Source: Chryseobacterium gleum (lineage in GTDB: Bacteria; Bacteroidota; Bacteroidia; UBA10329). Taken from it: a DNA stretch of 43,745 nt. The notes beneath the pieces were generated by a model, which searched no databases, was not told the origin of the DNA, and saw nothing but the letters and a program-made list of their open reading frames with translations. A program made the position numbers and the translations under genes. Shown piece by piece: positions 7,729 to 16,815 of the stretch; within the stretch, counting starts at the first letter, position 1, and each line of letters opens with the position of its first letter. The stretch covers positions 1 through 43,745 of the forward strand of contig CAMDOM010000024.1 of NCBI GenBank assembly GCA_945903645.1, written 5' to 3'.

Positions 7729-9645
7729 ATGGCAAAAAAATCAACTACTGCCCAAACGGGTACCATCAATGTTTCTACGGAAAATATCTTTCCGATTATC
7801 AAGAAATTCCTTTACAGCGATCACGAAATTTTCTTGCGCGAACTCGTTGCCAACGCTACCGATGCGACTCAGAAAATGAAAACGTTGAGTGGTCTTGGTG
7901 AAACTACAGACGAATTAGGCGACCTAACCATTGAGATTGTATTAGACGAGAAAGCAGGCACCTTAACCATTAAAGATCGTGGGGTTGGTATGACAGCCGA
8001 AGAGGTGAATAAATATATTAACGACATTGCGTTTTCTGGTGCTGAGGAGTTTGTAAATAAGTACAAAGACAAGGCAGAAGCAATTATTGGGCATTTTGGA
8101 CTTGGATTTTATTCCTCGTTTATGGTTTCAAAGCAAGTGGAAATCATCACTAAAAGCCATGTGGCCGGCACAGAAGCTGCGCATTGGACTTGCGATGGTA
8201 GCCCAAATTATACCCTCGATGCACACAAACGCACGGAGCGCGGTACTGATATTATCCTTCATATTGCTGATGATAGCACCGAGTTTTTAGACAAAAATCG
8301 CATTCAATCCATATTGGATAAATACTGTAAGTTTTTGCCTGTTTCCATCAAATTTGGCACAAAAACACATACCGATTACGCCAAACGTGATGACAAAGGC
8401 GAGAAGATTGGTGAGGACGTTGAGATTACCGAAGACAATATCGTAAACAACCCAACTCCAGCTTGGACAAAGAACCCAGCTGACTTGACCACCGAGGAAT
8501 ACAACGAGTTTTATAGGGAGCTCTATCCTATGAACTATGAAGAGCCATTGTTTCACATACACCTAAACGTAGACTATCCGTTCAATCTTACTGGAATCCT
8601 CTATTTCCCTAAAATAAAGGACAACATTTCTGTTCAGAAAGATAAGATTCAACTCTACAGCAATCAGGTGTTTGTTACGGATTCTGTGGAAGGAATTGTT
8701 CCCGAATTCCTAACCCTCTTGCATGGTGTGCTCGATTCGCCCGATATTCCGCTGAACGTGAGCCGCAGTTATTTGCAAAGCGACAGCAATGTGAAGAAAA
8801 TTAGCAGTCACATCAGCAAAAAGGTAACCGATAAATTGGCCGATCTTTTTAAAGAAGACCGCGCAGATTTCGAAAAGAAATGGGATGACATCAAGATTTT
8901 CATTCAATACGGAATGCTTTCGGATGAGAAGTTTCAGGAGCGTGCTACCAAATTTTGGTTGTTCAAAAGTACCAATGGCACCTACAACACCATAGAGGAA
9001 TACAAGGACAAGATTGCTGCGGTGCAAACCGATAAAGATGGCAAATTGGTGCATTTATATACCACCAATGCCGAAACGCAGCATACCTATGTTGAGAATG
9101 CTACCTCGCATGGATATGATGTTTTACTTATGGAAAGTCCATTTGATGCCCACTTTGTAAATCAGCTGGAGCAGAAATTGGAGAATACCACATTCGCACG
9201 AGTGGATGCCGATACCATCGACAAATTAATCAAGAAGGATGAAGAGGCACCAAGTAAACTTTCGGATGCAGAGAAGGAAAAGCTTAAGCCCGTATTTGAG
9301 GCCGAGGTGAACCCTGAAGGTGGAAGAGGCAAGTTTAGCGTGACGTTCGAAAACCTGAGCGAGAAAGATATGCCTGTAGTAATTACGCAGCCAGAGTTTA
9401 TGCGCAGAATGAATGACATGCAAAAGCTTAGCGGACAAGGAATGATGGGCATGGGTGGGTTCGAATTCTTCAACCTTGTGGTTAATGCAAATCATCCAAA
9501 AGTGAGCGAGTTGCTTGCCGAAACCGATGCCGAAAAGCAAAAGAACCGTACTAAACAACTTACGGACATTGCCCTTTTGGGTCAAGGGATGTTGAAAGGA
9601 AAAGCGCTTACCGATTTCCTAAAGCGCAGCGTAGAGTTGGTGTAA
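7729..9645 (+). CDS. htpG: Molecular chaperone HtpG (Hsp90)
   Basis: HtpG is the bacterial Hsp90, an ATP-driven cytoplasmic dimer that helps client proteins fold. The N-terminal ATPase domain (about residues 1-230) shows HEIFLRELVANATDATQK with the ATP-site Glu and Asn, DRGVGMTAEEV, FSGAEEF and IGHFGLGFYSSFMVS. The middle domain follows with YPMNYEEPLFHIHLNVDYPF and LPLN-type sequence IPLNVSRSYLQ, which includes the conserved arginine loop. The C-terminal dimerisation region contains QEFMRRM-like sequence PEFMRRMNDMQKL. The length of 638 residues is normal. The long upstream space has an inverted repeat at 7654-7670, and a terminator follows the gene, so it appears to be transcribed alone, probably with heat-shock control. 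Confidence 0.97.
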   Translation: MAKKSTTAQTGTINVSTENIFPIIKKFLYSDHEIFLRELVANATDATQKMKTLSGLGETTDELGDLTIEIVLDEKAGTLTIKDRGVGMTAEEVNKYINDIAFSGAEEFVNKYKDKAEAIIGHFGLGFYSSFMVSKQVEIITKSHVAGTEAAHWTCDGSPNYTLDAHKRTERGTDIILHIADDSTEFLDKNRIQSILDKYCKFLPVSIKFGTKTHTDYAKRDDKGEKIGEDVEITEDNIVNNPTPAWTKNPADLTTEEYNEFYRELYPMNYEEPLFHIHLNVDYPFNLTGILYFPKIKDNISVQKDKIQLYSNQVFVTDSVEGIVPEFLTLLHGVLDSPDIPLNVSRSYLQSDSNVKKISSHISKKVTDKLADLFKEDRADFEKKWDDIKIFIQYGMLSDEKFQERATKFWLFKSTNGTYNTIEEYKDKIAAVQTDKDGKLVHLYTTNAETQHTYVENATSHGYDVLLMESPFDAHFVNQLEQKLENTTFARVDADTIDKLIKKDEEAPSKLSDAEKEKLKPVFEAEVNPEGGRGKFSVTFENLSEKDMPVVITQPEFMRRMNDMQKLSGQGMMGMGGFEFFNLVVNANHPKVSELLAETDAEKQKNRTKQLTDIALLGQGMLKGKALTDFLKRSVELV

Positions 9646-9665
9646 AACCACTTAAAGCAAATGCA

Positions 9666-9703
9666 AAAGCCCTAATACCTTTATTGGTGTTAGGGCTTTT
9701 TTT
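9666..9703 (+). terminator. Rho-independent terminator after htpG
   Basis: AAAGCCCTAATACC (9666-9679) pairs with GGTGTTAGGGCTTT (9686-9699) with one mismatch, followed by a run of T. It lies 20 bases after the htpG stop codon. Confidence 0.85.
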
Positions 9704-9746
9704 GTGGGTATCGAGACAGCTCTTTTTCTTTTTTGCCCCAATAGTT

Positions 9747-10586
9747 CTACAATTCGCTTAGTCGAAATGTATTGCCTGCCCGCACTCCTTTATCTGTAGT
9801 GATTACCGTGCAGCATTCGTTAACAGGGTCGTGCTCAAAAAATAGAATGTAGTTTTTGGCTGTGGCATCATTGAGGAATACCTCTTTTTCGGCCATTGTT
9901 AGCAGCGGTCGTGTGTCATAGCCCATCACATACGGAAGCGGAAAATGCCCCACCGATGGCAGCAAATCGGCCATAAAAGCGATTGTATTTTCCTTGTAAT
10001 GAATCAAAGGAATCATTTGGGCATCAGTATGGCCGTTGGCAAAAAAGATGTCGATGTTGGGGAGCCATTCACCAGCATTCTCAATAAATTTAAGTTGTCC
10101 GCTTTCGCGAATTGGCAAAATATTCTCTTTCAGAAAACTGGCCTGTTCTCTGCGGTTGGGCACGGTGGCCCATTGCCAATGGCGTTCGTTGCTCCAATAA
10201 GTAGCATTTCGAAAGTTCATTTCGCAGCCACTTCTATCGCTGTTCCAAGCCACGCTGCCACCGCAATGGTCAAAATGAAGATGGGTGAGAAACACATCGG
10301 TAATGTCGTCTTTGCCAAAACCCAGTGCAGCAAGGCTTTTTTCAAGCGTAGTATCGCCATGCAAATGATAATGCTTCAGAAAATTTTTATCCTGTTTGTT
10401 GCCAATGCCATTATCTACCAGAATTAGTCTACTGCCATCTTCAATAAGCAAACAGCGCATGGCCCAAGTGCATAGATTGTCCGCATCGGCAGGATTGGAG
10501 CGCTGCCAGAGGGATTTTGGTACCACTCCAAACATGGCGCCTCCGTCTAATTTAAAAAAACCTGTGTCTATTGTGTGCAGTTTCAT
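9747..10586 (-). CDS. MBL-fold metallo-hydrolase
   Basis: The metallo-beta-lactamase fold binds two metal ions and hydrolyses varied substrates such as lactones, thioesters and phosphodiesters. The signature LTHLHFDHCGG (HxHxDH) lies near residues 107-117. A third-ligand histidine is in FFANGHTDAQMIPLI, a further metal ligand aspartate in IAFMADLLPSVGH, and a late histidine in LFFEHDP. There is no signal peptide, so it should be cytoplasmic. The length of 279 residues is close to that of quorum-quenching lactonases and similar hydrolases, but no substrate can be assigned. The gene diverges from asnS, and its 3' end faces the htpG terminator. Confidence 0.9.
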   Translation of the reverse strand: MKLHTIDTGFFKLDGGAMFGVVPKSLWQRSNPADADNLCTWAMRCLLIEDGSRLILVDNGIGNKQDKNFLKHYHLHGDTTLEKSLAALGFGKDDITDVFLTHLHFDHCGGSVAWNSDRSGCEMNFRNATYWSNERHWQWATVPNRREQASFLKENILPIRESGQLKFIENAGEWLPNIDIFFANGHTDAQMIPLIHYKENTIAFMADLLPSVGHFPLPYVMGYDTRPLLTMAEKEVFLNDATAKNYILFFEHDPVNECCTVITTDKGVRAGNTFRLSEL

Positions 10587-10713
10587 GGTGTGTTTCTAGG
10601 CCGTAAAGATGCACTGCTTCTCAGAATTGGCTTTTGATTTTAGACTTAAGGCATCAAATTTTCGCATTCAGAATTCAACGTCATTCAATAGATGGTAGCG
10701 CCAAGTGCATTTC

Positions 10714-10721
10714 TACCTTTG
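10714..10721 (+). promoter_or_regulatory. -7 promoter box TACCTTTG before asnS
   Basis: A perfect match to TAnnTTTG that ends 11 bases before ATG 10733. It implies a very short 5' leader and argues against longer reading-frame starts upstream. Confidence 0.5.
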
Positions 10722-10732
10722 CATCTCGAAAA

Positions 10733-12190
10733 ATGACCATTATGGAAAGCATTAAGCAATTGTTACAAAGTACTAACCTCGACCGCGAAGTCACAGTGAG
10801 AGGATGGGTGCGCACCAAGCGAGGCAACGCTTATGTCAATTTTGTGGCAGTGAATGATGGATCCACAGTCAATAGCATCCAAATGGTTTTTGAGTTAGAA
10901 CGATTTTCTGAAGCCGACTTAAAAGAAGTGACCACAGGAGCGTGTATTTCGGTGGTGGGTAAGCTAGTGCAAAGCCAAGGCAAAGGGCAAAGTGTTGAAT
11001 TGCAAGCTACTGCTGTACATGTGCATGGTGCTGCCGATCCGGAGTCATTTCCTATGCAGCCCAAAAAGCACAGCCTCGAATTTCTTCGCGAAAAGGCACA
11101 TTTGCGGGTGCGCACAAGCACATTTAGCGCGGTGTTTCGCATTCGACATGCGCTCACCTTTGGCATACACAAGTATTTCAACGACCGTGGGTATTTCAAT
11201 GTGCATGCTCCAATAATTACAGGTTCGGATGCAGAAGGTGCCGGAGAAATGTTTCGAGTTAGCACCCTCGATGCCAAAAAACCACCGTTAACTGCCGATG
11301 GAGTTGTTGATTTTTCGCAAGATTTTTTTGGCAAGGAAACTAGCCTTACTGTAAGCGGACAATTGCAGGCCGAACTTGCGGCTTTGGCATTGAGTAAGGT
11401 CTATACGTTTGGACCAACATTTAGAGCGGAGAATAGCAACACATCGCGCCATCTCGCTGAGTTTTGGATGATAGAGCCCGAAATGTCTTTCTGCGATATT
11501 AATGGCAACATGGATATTGCCGAAGATTTCCTGCAACAAGTCATTGCGTATGTAAAGCTCGAGTGTGCTGACGATATTGCTTTTCTTGCCCAACGTTTGG
11601 AAGAAGAAGAGAAAGCAAAACCCGCCCATGAACGTAGCGAATTGGGATTGATTGAAAAGCTCGATTTTGTCATTGCAAACAAATTTGAACGCATCACCTA
11701 CACCGAAGCCATTGCAATTCTTCGCGAATCACAACCCAACAAAAAGAAGAAATTCAATTACCAAGTGGATGAATGGGGTATCGATTTGCAAAGTGAACAC
11801 GAGCGTTTTCTAGTAGAAAAACATTTCAAAAAGCCAGTAATTATCACCGGCTATCCAGCTAAGATTAAGGCATTCTATATGCGCCTCAACGAAAACTGCG
11901 AGCAAGGCAAAGAAACCGTGGCCGCAATGGACATTCTATTCCCAGGAATTGGCGAAATTGTAGGAGGGTCGCAACGTGAAGAGCGCTATGACGTTTTGGT
12001 GGAAAAAATGAAGCAGTTTCACATTCCTGAAGAAAGCATGTGGTGGTACCTCGAAACCCGCAAGTTTGGTACAGTAACGCACAGTGGTTTTGGTTTGGGG
12101 TTTGAACGATTAATGATGTTCATCACGGGAATGACCAATGTTCGGGACGTCATTCCATTTCCGCGAACTCCAAAAAACTGTGATTTCTAA
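10733..12190 (+). CDS. asnS: Asparaginyl-tRNA synthetase
   Basis: This class II enzyme charges tRNA-Asn with asparagine in the cytoplasm. The N-terminal OB-fold (about residues 15-110) reads TVRGWVRTKRGNAYVNFVAV. The catalytic domain shows class II motif 2 as FRAENSNTSRHLAEFWMIEP, where the histidine-leucine-alanine-glutamate context favours asparagine over aspartate specificity. Motif 3 is GLGFERLMMFITGMTNVRDV, and the end is PFPRTPKNCDF. The 485-residue length is usual. The start at 10733, or the ATG three codons later, is chosen because a -7 box overlaps the upstream part of the longer frame. The stop codon overlaps a short minus-strand coding remnant. Confidence 0.96.
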   Translation: MTIMESIKQLLQSTNLDREVTVRGWVRTKRGNAYVNFVAVNDGSTVNSIQMVFELERFSEADLKEVTTGACISVVGKLVQSQGKGQSVELQATAVHVHGAADPESFPMQPKKHSLEFLREKAHLRVRTSTFSAVFRIRHALTFGIHKYFNDRGYFNVHAPIITGSDAEGAGEMFRVSTLDAKKPPLTADGVVDFSQDFFGKETSLTVSGQLQAELAALALSKVYTFGPTFRAENSNTSRHLAEFWMIEPEMSFCDINGNMDIAEDFLQQVIAYVKLECADDIAFLAQRLEEEEKAKPAHERSELGLIEKLDFVIANKFERITYTEAIAILRESQPNKKKKFNYQVDEWGIDLQSEHERFLVEKHFKKPVIITGYPAKIKAFYMRLNENCEQGKETVAAMDILFPGIGEIVGGSQREERYDVLVEKMKQFHIPEESMWWYLETRKFGTVTHSGFGLGFERLMMFITGMTNVRDVIPFPRTPKNCDF

Positions 12191-12288
12191 AGCGGATTTG
12201 CCTCAATTTTTTGAATCATATCTTCTAGCATCTGAATATTAGCTGCCAAGCGAGGCTGCATGATTTCTTGGGCGTAGTGCGTGTGAAA
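12187..12288 (-). pseudogene. Possible 3' remnant of a lost gene
   Basis: On the minus strand a 33-codon open stretch ends in a stop codon and has protein-like composition: FHTHYAQEIMQPRLAANIQM followed by LEDMIQKIEANPL. It is cut off upstream by TAA (12289-12291) and has no plausible start. It overlaps the asnS stop codon. It may be the C-terminal end of a decayed gene or chance; I do not recognise a family. Confidence 0.3.
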
Positions 12289-12363
12289 TTATACTCCGGG
12301 CATGGGTCTAAATTTCAGGTAAATGCGACCTGTTTATTGCAATACTATGGCCTGCAAATGGGC

Positions 12364-14127
12364 TTACTCCGCACTATTTAGCCGTTTCCAAATCATAAAA
12401 ATGGAAGCACCTCCAACAATGGAAACTGTGGAAAGGGCAATCGTCAACAGTGTATTTCCATAAATAAATGAACCAGTGGCAAAAAGGGCAGCATACACCG
12501 TGGCACAACCGATAAACATGCCTAAGATTTGAAGTGGGAAATTGCCGCTTGATCTTTGGTTAGCAGATCTGAATTGTTTCCAACCTATAGTGGGATTTAC
12601 TTTGGAGCAAAATTCACGCAATACAGTCTCTTTTTCTGGAGAAGTTAGTAATGTTACAGCCACCCATCCTAAGGTGGTGATACTTACACAAGCCACTAAA
12701 TTCCAATGGGAAGCCATTTCAATTAGACTAAATTTCGGATTAATTATTTCGAAGAAAATGGCACAGAGAAAGGAAATTATCATTCCGCTAATCTCGGTCC
12801 ATGCGTTTATTCTCCACCAAAACCAACGCATAATAAAGATTAATCCTGTGCCTGCCCCTACTTGAAGCAAGATGTTGAATGCTTGCAAGGCATTGGTTAA
12901 AACAAGTGCAAATAAGGCTGCAAACACCATCAAAAGCACGGTGGAAATGCGGCCCACCATAACCAATTGCTTTTCTGTGGCGTCAGGTTTAAGAAAGCGT
13001 TGGTAGAAATCGTTTACAACATAGCTCGAACCCCAGTTAAGATGCGTGGAAATGGTGCTCATAAACGCGGCAATCAATGACGCGATAACCAACCCCATAA
13101 GACCAGCAGGCAAAAAAGTGAGCATGGCAGGATAGGCCAAATCATCGTTTATCATGCTAGCATCAATGTGCGGAAATGCGTGTTGAATGCTTTCTAGCGT
13201 GGGAAAAACGATTACCGAGCAAAGGGCAATCAAAATCCAAGGCCAAGGACGTAAGGCATAATGCATCACATTAAAAAGTAGGGTAGCACCCATGGCATGC
13301 TGTTCGTTTTTGGCGGCCAACATACGCTGGGCTATGTAACCACCACCACCAGGCTCGGCACCAGGATACCACACGCTCCACCATTGCACCGCAAGTGGGA
13401 TAAATAGTAAAGGAATCAAATGATCCGTTTGGCTGAAATCAGGGAAAAATGGTGTGAGTTTAAATACTTCTGGTTGTGCCAAAAGCGCATCAAGTCCGCC
13501 AACTTGTGGAATATCCACTAAAACAACAGCGGCCCAAATGGTGCCTGCCATTGCAAGGGTAAACTGAAAAAAGTCGGTTATAAGTACTCCGCGCAAACCG
13601 CCCATTGAGCTGTAAATTACCGTAATAACACTAGCAATTATCAAGGTTTGATTTGGAGATAAACCCAAAAGAACGCTTCCAATCTTAATGGCCGCCAAGC
13701 ACACCGTGGCCATTATCATTACATTGAAAAACACACCAAGATAGATGGCACGGAAACCACGAAGAAACGCAGCGCCTTTTCCTCCATAACGTATTTCATA
13801 AAATTCTAAATCCGTAAGTACGCCCGAACGCCTCCACAGCCTAGCATACACAAAAACTGTAAGCATTCCTGTAAGTAGAAATGCCCACCACACCCAGTTT
13901 CCCGAAACTCCATTTTTTCGAACAATGTCGGTTACTAAGTTGGGCGTATCAGCACTAAACGTAGTTGCCACCATACTAACGCCAAGAAGCCACCACGGCA
14001 TGTTTCGGCCCGAAAGGAAAAACTCTGCGGCATTAGAGCCCGCGCTTCGCGAAACCCATAATCCTATCAATAACGAAATCGCAAAAAAGGCCACGATAAT
14101 GGCCCAATCAATAGTGGCTAGTTGCAT
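12364..14127 (-). CDS. Sodium:solute symporter family transporter
   Basis: Members of this family (SSS, TC 2.A.21) use the sodium gradient to import sugars, amino acids, carboxylates or vitamins across the inner membrane. The 587-residue protein has about 13-14 hydrophobic segments over its whole length. It begins MQLATIDWAIIVAFFAISLL and shows FFLSGRNMPWWLLGVSMVAT and FSADTPNLVTDIVRKNG, the conserved first part of the family. SSMGGLRGVLITDFFQF near residue 190 is a further typical motif. ATG 14127 is chosen over one 15 codons upstream because the extra residues are not hydrophobic and the family starts here. The substrate is not predictable from sequence. Its nearest neighbours, asnS and ndpA-like, give no hint. 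Confidence 0.9.
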   Translation of the reverse strand: MQLATIDWAIIVAFFAISLLIGLWVSRSAGSNAAEFFLSGRNMPWWLLGVSMVATTFSADTPNLVTDIVRKNGVSGNWVWWAFLLTGMLTVFVYARLWRRSGVLTDLEFYEIRYGGKGAAFLRGFRAIYLGVFFNVMIMATVCLAAIKIGSVLLGLSPNQTLIIASVITVIYSSMGGLRGVLITDFFQFTLAMAGTIWAAVVLVDIPQVGGLDALLAQPEVFKLTPFFPDFSQTDHLIPLLFIPLAVQWWSVWYPGAEPGGGGYIAQRMLAAKNEQHAMGATLLFNVMHYALRPWPWILIALCSVIVFPTLESIQHAFPHIDASMINDDLAYPAMLTFLPAGLMGLVIASLIAAFMSTISTHLNWGSSYVVNDFYQRFLKPDATEKQLVMVGRISTVLLMVFAALFALVLTNALQAFNILLQVGAGTGLIFIMRWFWWRINAWTEISGMIISFLCAIFFEIINPKFSLIEMASHWNLVACVSITTLGWVAVTLLTSPEKETVLREFCSKVNPTIGWKQFRSANQRSSGNFPLQILGMFIGCATVYAALFATGSFIYGNTLLTIALSTVSIVGGASIFMIWKRLNSAE

Positions 14128-14289
14128 GGGTGAAAAATAGCAAAAGCAGCTTTCATATTTTGTTTGTCCCAAAAATCCAATCCTTTATTTATTCACTTTT
14201 CTGTAGAAATAGTCTGAGCAATTGAGATAATTTTCAAACTAATCTGTTTCTAAAAACCAATCTTTGCAAAAGCACTTTATGCAAACCCA

Positions 14290-15336
14290 ATGATTGACTA
14301 TTCGCAAGCAAAAATCACCTCTATTGCACTACATAAAGTGGGAAACCGCCATAGAGAAGAAGGGAATTTTATCTCAAAAGAATTGGCGCAGGTCAAACCA
14401 CAAGCGGAGGAATTACTGATGCAATACTTCCTGCGTCCTTTTCTGAAAGCTACCGATGTGTATCAATTTGGTGCTATTGATGAGCTAGGGGCGAATGTGG
14501 TTTTTAATAGTGCACAAGCCATTTTTGATGATATCAGCTCGGTTTTACCTGAGTCAATCAATCTTTTGATGCACTTGCACGATCAATCCAATCATCCTCA
14601 CATTAAAATAGGGGAGGTATTTGTGGTGCATTTCAGTACCATGGCATTTGATAATGAAGTGGTGGATGCCATTGGTATTTTTAAAGTGGAAACGAAAATT
14701 CCGTTCTTCAAATTCATCGAACAGACCGATATATTGGAGTTGGTAGACCATTTGGGTGTTAGCGCCAATAAGTTGGATAAGGGTTGTCTAATCTTCAATA
14801 CCCAACGCGAACTTGGTTTTAGAGCGCTTACTGTGGATGCCAATAATTATGATTCGGAGTATTGGAAACTCAATTTCTTGAATATTGAGCGTTGCAACGA
14901 CAATCACTTTCAAACTAGAAGTCATGTGGAAATGGTGAAAGAATTTTCTAGAGATATTCTTGCCCCCAACAACAGAACGGAGCAAATTGCGTTTGTCAAC
15001 GAATCGATGGAGTACATGAACGATAAGGAGGAATGGGACAACGATGATTTTGGAGTAACTGTGTTGCGCAATGCTGATTTGCAGCATGCTTTCAACGATT
15101 ATCGCCAGCAATATTCCGAGCGAACGGGCGTGGCTTTGGAGGATAGTTTTGATATTTCAGTTCCTGAACTGCAAAGTCAAAAGAAGAAGTATCGCAATCA
15201 AATTAACCTCGATACCCATATTCAAATCAAACTTCCTTTTAGTCCAGATGGGCAGCAAGCCAATATAGAGCGTGGCTATGACGAAGTGAGAGGAATGTTT
15301 TATTATAAAGTGTTCTTTATGAAAGAGCTCGAGTAA
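14290..15336 (+). CDS. Nucleoid-associated protein, NdpA/YejK family
   Basis: The whole 348-residue protein fits the 37-kDa nucleoid-associated family (Pfam NA37), whose E. coli member YejK binds the nucleoid and interacts with topoisomerase IV. The start, with IALHKVGNRHREEGNFISKE, the middle, FVNESMEYMNDKEEWDNDDF, and the end, IKLPFSPDGQQANIERGYDE, are like Bacteroidota members. No membrane segment or signal peptide is present. The gene is alone, converging with the polysaccharide operon. CAATCTTTGC (14258-14267) upstream resembles a -7 box but lacks the TA. The detailed role in this organism is inferred from the family name only. Confidence 0.85.
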   Translation: MIDYSQAKITSIALHKVGNRHREEGNFISKELAQVKPQAEELLMQYFLRPFLKATDVYQFGAIDELGANVVFNSAQAIFDDISSVLPESINLLMHLHDQSNHPHIKIGEVFVVHFSTMAFDNEVVDAIGIFKVETKIPFFKFIEQTDILELVDHLGVSANKLDKGCLIFNTQRELGFRALTVDANNYDSEYWKLNFLNIERCNDNHFQTRSHVEMVKEFSRDILAPNNRTEQIAFVNESMEYMNDKEEWDNDDFGVTVLRNADLQHAFNDYRQQYSERTGVALEDSFDISVPELQSQKKKYRNQINLDTHIQIKLPFSPDGQQANIERGYDEVRGMFYYKVFFMKELE

Positions 15337-15363
15337 CTCTTATACGATAAAACTCCAACCTAT

Positions 15364-16815
15364 TTATTCAGATTTTTGTTTCTTACGCTTAGTGTGATAC
15401 ACATCAATAGCCACAATGGCAGCTGTGAAACCCCAAAAGGGCGCTGATATTTTATCTGTATCAAGAAAGTTGTTGAGCATGCCATGAAGCATGTAGGTAA
15501 CAAGCCCTAAGAACATGCAAACCATATACATGCGGTGCTCTCGATTATCTATCCGAACGTAGAGTCTGACGGAGTAATAGATGATGCAAATGATGATTAA
15601 CGTGAATGAAATCATTCCAAATAACCCTTGTTCGCTAAGTGGTCCTATATACTCGCTGTGTGCATTACCAGCATCGCCAGCATTGGTGCTTATGATGGTT
15701 TTTTCGCTCGCCAATTGAAACGGAGCATATTGAAATGCATAGGTTCCAGGACCCCAACCCACAGCTGGGCGCTCGTTAAACATTCTCCAAGCAGATCCCC
15801 AGCGATTCAAGCGCTCAAGATTTGATGCATCCGTTGAAATGTTGGTCATAGACTGCAAATGCTCTGTGAACTCAGCGGAAGAATCTTGACGGTTTTGTTC
15901 CAGTTCCATCACAATCGTACTCCATGAAACAGCCAAAACGGCCAAAGCGCACAGACCAATAATCGCCACTTTGGTGAAGCGAATTCTAAACCACATTATT
16001 ACGAAAACTCCAAAGCATCCAGCCAAACTAATCCAAGCAGCACGGGTATAGGAAAGCACTAGCGCTACCGAAAAAAGGAGCAGCAATCCAAGAAACAAAA
16101 CTTTCCAGCTCCTACTGTATTTGCTCATAATAGTTAACCCAAAAATAAGCGGGTAAAAGAGTGCTAGAGCGGCTCCGTAGGATGTATGGTCGCTAAAAAA
16201 TGGCTCCATAACCCAATGCGCAGGTTGCTCTTCAAAACCATAAATAGCATGGCGAATCACAGTGTAGCAAATGATGACTGTGAATGAAGCGAGATAGAGG
16301 CCAGTAAATAGTTTGATTTTTGAAAAATCCCTAAAAAGCTGGGTTGCTACAAAATAAAACGTAGCCAAATACCACATGCGGGAAACCAAAAACTTAAAAG
16401 AAACCATCGGCATTTCGCTCGTTATGGTGGTCATAGCCATCCAAACAACATTGACAATTATGGCAAGCGTGATAGGATGTTCGGTGATTTCTTTCGGGAA
16501 TCCACGCTCTGCTAGCAATTTCAATAGGAACATGAGCAGTACCCCAAACATCAGTGGGTCGGTGGGCAGCGTCATTCCCACGCCCATTCCGATATCCGTT
16601 AGATTTACCGATAATGGGGTAAGAAATACGATTAACAGCACTAATTTATCCAGTGCCAACAGCGCCAAAAGGGCTATGGCAAGGGCAATTGGAACCAAAG
16701 GAAGATAATAGAATTCTGTGGCAATAAGCACTGCATTCAGTAATGCAAAGAGCCCACCAGCAGCATAAATGTACTTTACTCCGTTGCCGGTAATATCAGC
16801 ACTCACCAGTTTCAC
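15364..16815 (-). CDS. O-antigen ligase / Wzy-type polymerase family membrane protein
   Basis: The protein has about 12 hydrophobic segments and one large loop at about residues 290-390. That loop holds WGPGTYAFQYAPFQL, and then NAHSEYIGPLSEQGLFG, the Wzy_C motif in which the histidine is important for polymerising or ligating lipid-linked glycans on the periplasmic side. The reading frame starts with GTG, whose last two bases overlap the TGA stop of the upstream Wzz gene (GTGA), so translation is coupled. It is the last gene of the flippase-Wzz-Wzz operon, so it most likely polymerises the repeat unit brought across by the flippase, with Wzz setting chain length. Ligase and polymerase cannot be separated from sequence. 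Confidence 0.85.
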   Translation of the reverse strand: MKLVSADITGNGVKYIYAAGGLFALLNAVLIATEFYYLPLVPIALAIALLALLALDKLVLLIVFLTPLSVNLTDIGMGVGMTLPTDPLMFGVLLMFLLKLLAERGFPKEITEHPITLAIIVNVVWMAMTTITSEMPMVSFKFLVSRMWYLATFYFVATQLFRDFSKIKLFTGLYLASFTVIICYTVIRHAIYGFEEQPAHWVMEPFFSDHTSYGAALALFYPLIFGLTIMSKYSRSWKVLFLGLLLLFSVALVLSYTRAAWISLAGCFGVFVIMWFRIRFTKVAIIGLCALAVLAVSWSTIVMELEQNRQDSSAEFTEHLQSMTNISTDASNLERLNRWGSAWRMFNERPAVGWGPGTYAFQYAPFQLASEKTIISTNAGDAGNAHSEYIGPLSEQGLFGMISFTLIIICIIYYSVRLYVRIDNREHRMYMVCMFLGLVTYMLHGMLNNFLDTDKISAPFWGFTAAIVAIDVYHTKRKKQKSE

